Origin: Sphingopyxis sp. | GTDB taxonomy: Bacteria > Pseudomonadota > Alphaproteobacteria > Sphingomonadales > Sphingomonadaceae | NCBI GenBank assembly: GCA_002733865.1 | Contig: NVXM01000030.1 | Coordinates: 1-64,000 of the forward strand | Direction: 5' to 3' | Length of the DNA: 64,000 bases | Shown here: piece by piece, positions 60,081 to 64,000 of the stretch | Layout: every line of letters starts with the position of its first letter | Numbering within the stretch: the first letter of the stretch is position 1 | Notes under the pieces: generated by a model | Told to the model about the DNA's origin: nothing | The model's input: only the letters and a program-made list of their open reading frames with translations | The model's database searches: none | Program-made: the position numbers and the translations under genes

Positions 60081-60292
60081 GGTCTGGCCCAGATCCAGCT
60101 GCCCCGGAAGAATGCGATGATCCCCCAAGTGCCGCCGACGATCAGTCCCAGAGTCAGGGTGGGCAGGCCGAGCGGTGACTGCCATCCCATTTTATCCATG
60201 ATTTGTGCAAAAAGTGGCCCGAAAAACAGAAATCCGAACAATATTGGCATGAAATGCAGCGTTTTCTTAACGACAAATTCAAGTACTGGCAC
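60077..60292 (-). CDS. Small hydrophobic membrane protein coupled to the desaturase
   Basis: 71 residues from a GTG at 60292 (GGGGAAG upstream). Two membrane segments: MPILFGFLFFGPLFAQIM and LTLGLIVGGTWGIIAFF. No known family. Its stop overlaps the ATG of the desaturase, so it may be a partner or accessory subunit. An internal ATG at 60250 is an alternative start. Confidence 0.65.
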   Translation of the reverse strand: MPVLEFVVKKTLHFMPILFGFLFFGPLFAQIMDKMGWQSPLGLPTLTLGLIVGGTWGIIAFFRGSWIWARP

Positions 60293-60359
60293 GCGGCTTC
60301 CCCGAATATTGAGCGACCCGTCAAGTGTGGCTAATTTGGAGGCAGCTTGTCAAACATTA

Positions 60360-61046
60360 TCACAGCAATGCAATGAACCGCGCCGCTTCGCTCGCTGCCC
60401 GGTTGGCAGCCCGTTCCAGATTGGCGTGAAAATCGCCGGAGCTGTCGCTGTTGGCGCCATCGGTGACTGCCTTTATGCCCGCCCACGGTATTTCAAGCAG
60501 GGCGGCAATCTGGGCAACCGCTGCGGTTTCCATGTCGACCAGATCGGCCTTGAGTGTATCGCGCAGATAGCCTGAGCGGTCTGGGCATTTGACAAAACAG
60601 TCGGCGGTTGCGATCCGCGCTTCGGGCAGGGCGAGCGCGGCCGGCATGGGATGGGACTGGAACGGCTTCCAGTCTGACGGACCGATCGGCCAGGCCCCTG
60701 CATTATAATGGGTGAAGCCGCCATGGTCGCCGAACTTTTCCAGCGTACCATAATCCGCTTGCAGGGACTCGCTTAGATAGAAGCAATCGCCGGCGAGCGC
60801 GCTGACATGGCCGGCAGTGCCGATGACCAGAAACAGATCTGGCTGAAAATGGCTGTGCATATAGAGCGCCGCCGCGCCGGCGTGGACCTTGCCGATCCCG
60901 GAGCACAAGACCGAGACTTTCTTGTCCGCATGCTCCAGCTGGCGGACGGTGCCCAGCGGGCTTTCGATGCGCGTGACCGGGTGCTCGCGCAGGAAGGCAT
61001 CGGCCTCGTCCTGCACGCCCGTGATAATCGCAATCCGCTCAATCAC
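60360..61046 (-). CDS. 5'-methylthioadenosine/S-adenosylhomocysteine nucleosidase-like protein
   Basis: About 228 residues, phosphorylase/nucleosidase (PNP/UDP) family. IAIITGVQDEADAF, SVLCSGIGKVHAGAAALY, LFLVIGTAGHVSALAGD, LVDMETAAVAQIAALLEIPWAGIKAVTD are typical, with DMETAAVA bearing the catalytic-type Glu/Asp region. It removes adenine from MTA/SAH or a related purine nucleoside. It overlaps apt: the GTG at 61046 lies in the apt 3' end (TTG 61052 alternative). Together they may salvage adenine. Confidence 0.85.
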   Translation of the reverse strand: MIERIAIITGVQDEADAFLREHPVTRIESPLGTVRQLEHADKKVSVLCSGIGKVHAGAAALYMHSHFQPDLFLVIGTAGHVSALAGDCFYLSESLQADYGTLEKFGDHGGFTHYNAGAWPIGPSDWKPFQSHPMPAALALPEARIATADCFVKCPDRSGYLRDTLKADLVDMETAAVAQIAALLEIPWAGIKAVTDGANSDSSGDFHANLERAANRAASEAARFIALL

Positions 61047-61578
61047 CGGCAAAGGCCATCAGCGCCATCGGCGTCACGCCGGCTGCGGTGAGTTTCTCAG
61101 CGCCGCCGAGATCGGGCAGATCGACGATAAACAGCGCCTGTTCGACAATCGCACCCTGACCGCGGAGCAGCTCGACACCCGCCATCGCGGTGCCGCCGGT
61201 AGCGATAAGATCATCGACCATCAATACCCGCTGGCCCGGCTTGATTGCATCGACGTGCATTTCAATTTTGTCGGTGCCATATTCCAGCGCATAGTCGATG
61301 CTCACCGACTTGCCCGGCAGTTTGCCAGGCTTGCGCAGCATGATCTTGCCCTTGGTCAGCGCATAGGACATCGCCGCCGACACAATGAAGCCACGTGCCT
61401 CGATGCCCGCGATCAGGTCGAAGCTGTCCGGATCGACGAGGGCAATCATCCGGTCTATCGTCTGGCGAAAGGCCGGGCCGTCGAGCAGCAGAGTGGATAC
61501 ATCGCGAAACTGGATGCCGGGTTTGGGATAATCGGGGATCGTCCGTACGAGATCGATCAGGTCCTGATTGTCGGTCAT
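61039..61578 (-). CDS. apt: Adenine phosphoribosyltransferase
   Basis: 179 residues. The PRPP-binding motif RVLMVDDLIATGGTAMAG, FRDVSTLLLDGPAFR and the GIEARGFIV strand are diagnostic. It converts adenine and PRPP to AMP; with the overlapping nucleosidase gene it forms an adenine salvage pair. Confidence 0.96.
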   Translation of the reverse strand: MTDNQDLIDLVRTIPDYPKPGIQFRDVSTLLLDGPAFRQTIDRMIALVDPDSFDLIAGIEARGFIVSAAMSYALTKGKIMLRKPGKLPGKSVSIDYALEYGTDKIEMHVDAIKPGQRVLMVDDLIATGGTAMAGVELLRGQGAIVEQALFIVDLPDLGGAEKLTAAGVTPMALMAFAGD

Positions 61579-61687
61579 GGCATCCCCCGGAAACGTGAAA
61601 GCTTCTAGTCGCGCAGGGGCCGGGCCGTGTCAATCATTCTGCCGGAGAAGGGCGTGAATATCGCGAGACCACCGCACAAGCGGCCAT

Positions 61688-61723
61688 AGAAAAAGGGCGG
61701 CTTCCGAACCGGAAACCGCCCTT
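61688..61723 (-). terminator. Rho-independent terminator after rplL
   Basis: Arms AAGGGCGGTTTCC and GGAAGCCGCCCTT on the minus strand (one G-U pair) with a five-base loop and a TTTTTC tail. It lies about 25 bp beyond the rplL stop, so rplJ-rplL ends here. Confidence 0.9.
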
Positions 61724-61747
61724 GATAGTTTCGATAAACCGTAAGGC

Positions 61748-62122
61748 TTACTTGAGTTCGACGGTACCGCCGGCAGCTTCGATCTTCGACTTGATTTCTT
61801 CTGCTTCGGCCTTGTTAACGCCTTCCTTGATCGCTTTTGGTGCGCCTTCGACAAGAGCCTTGGCATCGGTGAGGCCCAGAGCGGTGATCGCACGGACTTC
61901 CTTGATGACCTGGATTTTCTTGCCGCCGTCGCCGGTCAGGATTACGTCAAATTCGGTCTGCTCTTCAGCAGCTTCGCCACCGCCTGCAGCAGCAGGTCCG
62001 GCAACAGCAACAGCAGCGGCAGCAGAAACGCCCCATTCTTCTTCCAGTGCCTTGGACAGTTCAGCCGCTTCCATGACGGTGAGTTTCGAAAGTTCTTCGA
62101 CCAGTTTTGCAATATCAGCCAT
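61748..62122 (-). CDS. rplL: 50S ribosomal protein bL12
   Basis: 124 residues, full length. The N-terminal dimerisation domain, Ala-rich hinge ([16 protein letters not shown]) and C-terminal factor-binding domain ([27 protein letters not shown]) are all present. bL12 is the stalk protein that recruits translation GTPases. Follows rplJ by 42 bp. Confidence 0.97.
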   Translation of the reverse strand: MADIAKLVEELSKLTVMEAAELSKALEEEWGVSAAAAVAVAGPAAAGGGEAAEEQTEFDVILTGDGGKKIQVIKEVRAITALGLTDAKALVEGAPKAIKEGVNKAEAEEIKSKIEAAGGTVELK

Positions 62123-62164
62123 TTTAAATACGCTCCAATTTTCTAAATATTTGAAAAGTTAAAT

Positions 62165-62677
62165 TCATTCACCCGCAGCAGCATAAGCGCTGAGTACGCG
62201 TGCGACACTGGTCGCCGGCTCGACAAGAACCCGTGCGATTTTCGTTTGTGGTGCGACAAGCAGTCCCACAATCGTTCCGCGCAGTTCGTCAAGCGAAGGC
62301 ATGGCAGCCAGAGATTTGATGCCGGCTTCGTCAAGAAGGGTGTCACCCATTGCGCCGCCAACGATTTCCAGTCGGTCGTTGGTTTTTGCAAATTCCACTG
62401 CAACTTTCGCAGCGGCCACCGGATCATCCGATGTGGCAAGCGCGACCGGACCCGTCAGCATCTCTGCTATCGGGGCATAGTCGGTACCTTCCAGAGCCAG
62501 CTTGGCAAGGCGGTTTTTAGAGACTTTGAAGCTAGCGCCTTCGTCCCGCATTTTCGTCCGCAGCGTCGTTGACTGTGCAACGGTCATGCCCAGGTTGCGT
62601 GTCACCACGACCACCCCGGCCTGCTTGAAAACAGCGTTCAGAGCGGCAACCGCTTCGGTCTTTTGACCACGATCCAT
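62165..62677 (-). CDS. rplJ: 50S ribosomal protein uL10
   Basis: 170 residues. MDRGQKTEAVAALNAVFKQAG is the typical start; the AAGGAG site is 6 bp before the ATG at 62677. Binds 23S rRNA and the bL12 dimers at its C-terminal helix. Preceded by a long (about 340 nt) leader with probable autoregulatory structure. Confidence 0.97.
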   Translation of the reverse strand: MDRGQKTEAVAALNAVFKQAGVVVVTRNLGMTVAQSTTLRTKMRDEGASFKVSKNRLAKLALEGTDYAPIAEMLTGPVALATSDDPVAAAKVAVEFAKTNDRLEIVGGAMGDTLLDEAGIKSLAAMPSLDELRGTIVGLLVAPQTKIARVLVEPATSVARVLSAYAAAGE

Positions 62678-62730
62678 ATTTTGCTCCTTCACGTGGATGG
62701 GGGCCGAAACCCACATCCGATTCTACTAAT

Positions 62731-62808
62731 CGTCATCCTGAACTTGTTTCAGGACCCCGGGAGGCAAGGCGCTTCCCGGAGGGATGCTGAAACGAGTTCA
62801 GCATGACG
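62731..62808. repeat. Palindromic intergenic repeat in the rplJ leader
   Basis: Left arm 62731-62754 and right arm 62785-62808 are inverted over 24 bp with three mismatches; each arm is itself palindromic (TCCTGAA/TTCAGGA type), and the centre adds a CCGGGAGG/CTTCCCGG stem. Arms of this CGTCATNCTGAACTTGTTTCAG kind recur in intergenic regions of sphingomonad genomes, from memory. Confidence 0.6.
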
Positions 62809-62880
62809 AGCGAAAGGTTTGGCAAATTGCCGCACCATATAATCCGAAGGGGGAGTTTGGCTGCGATGCCCGTGTGATAC

Positions 62881-62985
62881 CCGGGCTGCAAACCTATGAG
62901 CCAGAGCTCATAAAAAACTGATCCCCGTCTAGGCTGGAAATTAAGAGAGGCAAATTCCCCTCACCGGCTGTCTCGGACGGAAATT
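62881..62985 (-). promoter_or_regulatory. Probable L10 (rplJ) leader structure
   Basis: On the minus strand GACAGCCGGTGAGG ... TTAAT ... CAGCCTAGACGGG resembles the conserved core of alphaproteobacterial leaders upstream of rplJ, the uL10/bL12 binding structure that represses translation of its own mRNA. Recognition from pattern only. Confidence 0.5.
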
Positions 62986-63021
62986 GTGATTCTTTTGACG
63001 GAAGCACAATTTGTAGGGGAG

Positions 63022-63049
63022 CCATTAGCGGGATTCTCCGCATTGTCAA
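63022..63049 (-). promoter_or_regulatory. Candidate rplJ promoter
   Basis: Minus strand TTGACA (63044-63049), spacer 16 bp, then TAATGG (63022-63027). A perfect -35 and a weak -10; the transcript would have a 340-nt leader to rplJ. Confidence 0.45.
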
Positions 63050-63143
63050 TGTTCCGCTGCGATTTTACGGTGTGCCTGGCTGCAGAGGGCAGAACGCCCT
63101 CATCCAACTGCGCCTAATCCGCTTCGCGAATGAGGCTTCTTAT

Positions 63144-63165
63144 CCTTCTCCCTCACGGGAGAAGG
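63144..63165. repeat. Perfect 9-bp hairpin repeat beyond the cysteine-synthase gene
   Basis: CCTTCTCCC (63144-63152) and GGGAGAAGG (63157-63165) with a TCAC loop. It lacks a T-tract; it could be a REP-like element or a stabilising 3' hairpin. Confidence 0.5.
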
Positions 63166-63206
63166 TCTGGCGATGCTGTCGTGGTGGCTTGGGCGATGGC
63201 CTGGTG

Positions 63207-64000
63207 TCAGGCGTTGAACATCTGGGCCAGACGGTCTCGGCTGGGCTGCCACTCCAGGCCGCTGTCGCGGAGCCAGTCTTCGTCGTAATAGGTATTGGCA
63301 TAGCGTTCCCCGCCATCGCACAGCAGGCTTACAATGCTTCCGGTCTCCCCGTTGGCGGTCATCTCGTCGATCAAGTCCGCGCAGGCCCAGATATTGGTGC
63401 CGGTCGAACCGCCGACGCGGCGGCCGAGATGGTCGGAAAGGGCGTGCATCGCGCCGATGCTGTTGGCGTCATCGACGGGGATCATGCGGTCAATGACCGA
63501 TGGAATGAAGCTCGGCTCGACACGCGCGCGTCCGATTCCCTCGATCCGCGAACTGCAGCCGTCGGGCAGAGACGAGATTGTGCGATCGAAATAATGCTGG
63601 TGAAATATCGACGCCGTCGGATCGGCGACGCACAATCGGGTCGCGTGCCGTTGCAGGCGGATGAACCGGCCAATGGTGGCAGAGGTGCCGCCGGTGCCCG
63701 CGCCGCAGACGATCCAGTCGGGTATGGGATTGACCTCCTCGCCCATCTGGGCGAAAATGCTTTCGGCAATATTGTTGTTACCGCGCCAATCGGTGGCGCG
63801 CTCGGCATAGGTGAACTGGTCCAGAAAATGGCCGTTGGTTTCGTCGGCGAGCTGGTGGCAGACGTCATACACGCTTTGCGGATCGTCAACCGCGCAGATT
63901 TCGCCGCCATGAAATTCTATTGCTTTCAGCTTGGCCGCTGCGGTTGTTTTCGGAACGACGGCCATAAAGCGGAGACCCAGCATGCGCGCAAAATAGGCTT
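63207..64000 (-). CDS. Cysteine synthase-like PLP enzyme (5' end outside window)
   Basis: The frame is open to the end of the window, and residues AYFARMLGLRFMAVVP before the first ATG at 63983 look like family sequence, so the start lies beyond 64000. Pyridoxal-phosphate binding glycine loop CGAGTGGTSATIGRFIR, the VGGSTGTNIWACADLI region and a C-terminal LLCDGGERYANTYYDEDWL typical of the CysK/CBS superfamily are present. The Schiff-base Lys region lies outside. Probably makes cysteine or a related amino acid. Confidence 0.85.
   Translation of the reverse strand, partial: AYFARMLGLRFMAVVPKTTAAAKLKAIEFHGGEICAVDDPQSVYDVCHQLADETNGHFLDQFTYAERATDWRGNNNIAESIFAQMGEEVNPIPDWIVCGAGTGGTSATIGRFIRLQRHATRLCVADPTASIFHQHYFDRTISSLPDGCSSRIEGIGRARVEPSFIPSVIDRMIPVDDANSIGAMHALSDHLGRRVGGSTGTNIWACADLIDEMTANGETGSIVSLLCDGGERYANTYYDEDWLRDSGLEWQPSRDRLAQMFNA

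Noticed and set aside
60081..60185. N-terminal extension of the fatty acid desaturase
   Set aside because: It overlaps the small membrane protein in another frame and is not family-like.

Overview
The window looks like a stretch of an alphaproteobacterial (Sphingomonadales-type) chromosome. The indications are protein-level resemblance to that order, a SUV3-like helicase / S4 / FdxA / CarD neighbourhood, an extended Lys/Ala-rich bL21, and frequent ATGA-type gene overlaps. This assignment rests on recognition of families and was not checked by a search. No rRNA, tRNA, CRISPR array, transposase or integrase was recognised.

Region 1 (1-15.4 kb) is accessory. It opens with the end of an AraC-type regulator, a fatty-acid hydroxylase and a small methyltransferase whose 5' part looks frameshifted. 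Then comes a block read leftward that resembles the maintenance/transfer backbone of sphingomonad plasmids and integrative elements: DUF2493 protein, a short unknown protein, ArdC-type antirestriction protein, large ParB-like protein, a 1411-residue methylase/strawberry-notch helicase, and a CHC2/Toprim protein. Several of these genes share a 5' leader layout: purine-rich tract, hairpin, then ATCAGGAG. At the right edge a rightward hipB-hipA-nuclease operon sits behind two copies of a 14-bp palindromic operator. This is the most likely undescribed system in the window.

Region 2 (15.7-45.8 kb) is ordinary chromosome: a metal-dependent hydrolase, GNAT proteins, rplU-rpmA, hemB with a GNAT and a gamma carbonic anhydrase, an M23 peptidase, the SUV3-like helicase/S4/FdxA/CarD cluster, two DUF2807 proteins flanking a methyltransferase, a sugar-dehydrogenase-like protein, an AAA protein beside an acyl-CoA dehydrogenase, a Sua5-type protein, an RND efflux pair, msrA, galU, an M48 peptidase, a LysE exporter, and a LysR / pirin / WrbA redox group.

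Region 3 (45.8-64 kb) holds rpoC and rpoB, and further on rplL and rplJ, all leftward. Here rplJL and rpoBC, usually contiguous in bacteria, are separated by about 7 kb carrying a sulfatase-like membrane protein, a TetR regulator with a divergent carotenoid oxygenase, a small membrane protein overlapping a fatty acid desaturase, a nucleosidase and apt. A strong terminator follows rplL and rpoB has its own consensus-like promoter, so the two halves appear to be transcribed separately. The window ends inside a cysteine-synthase-like gene.
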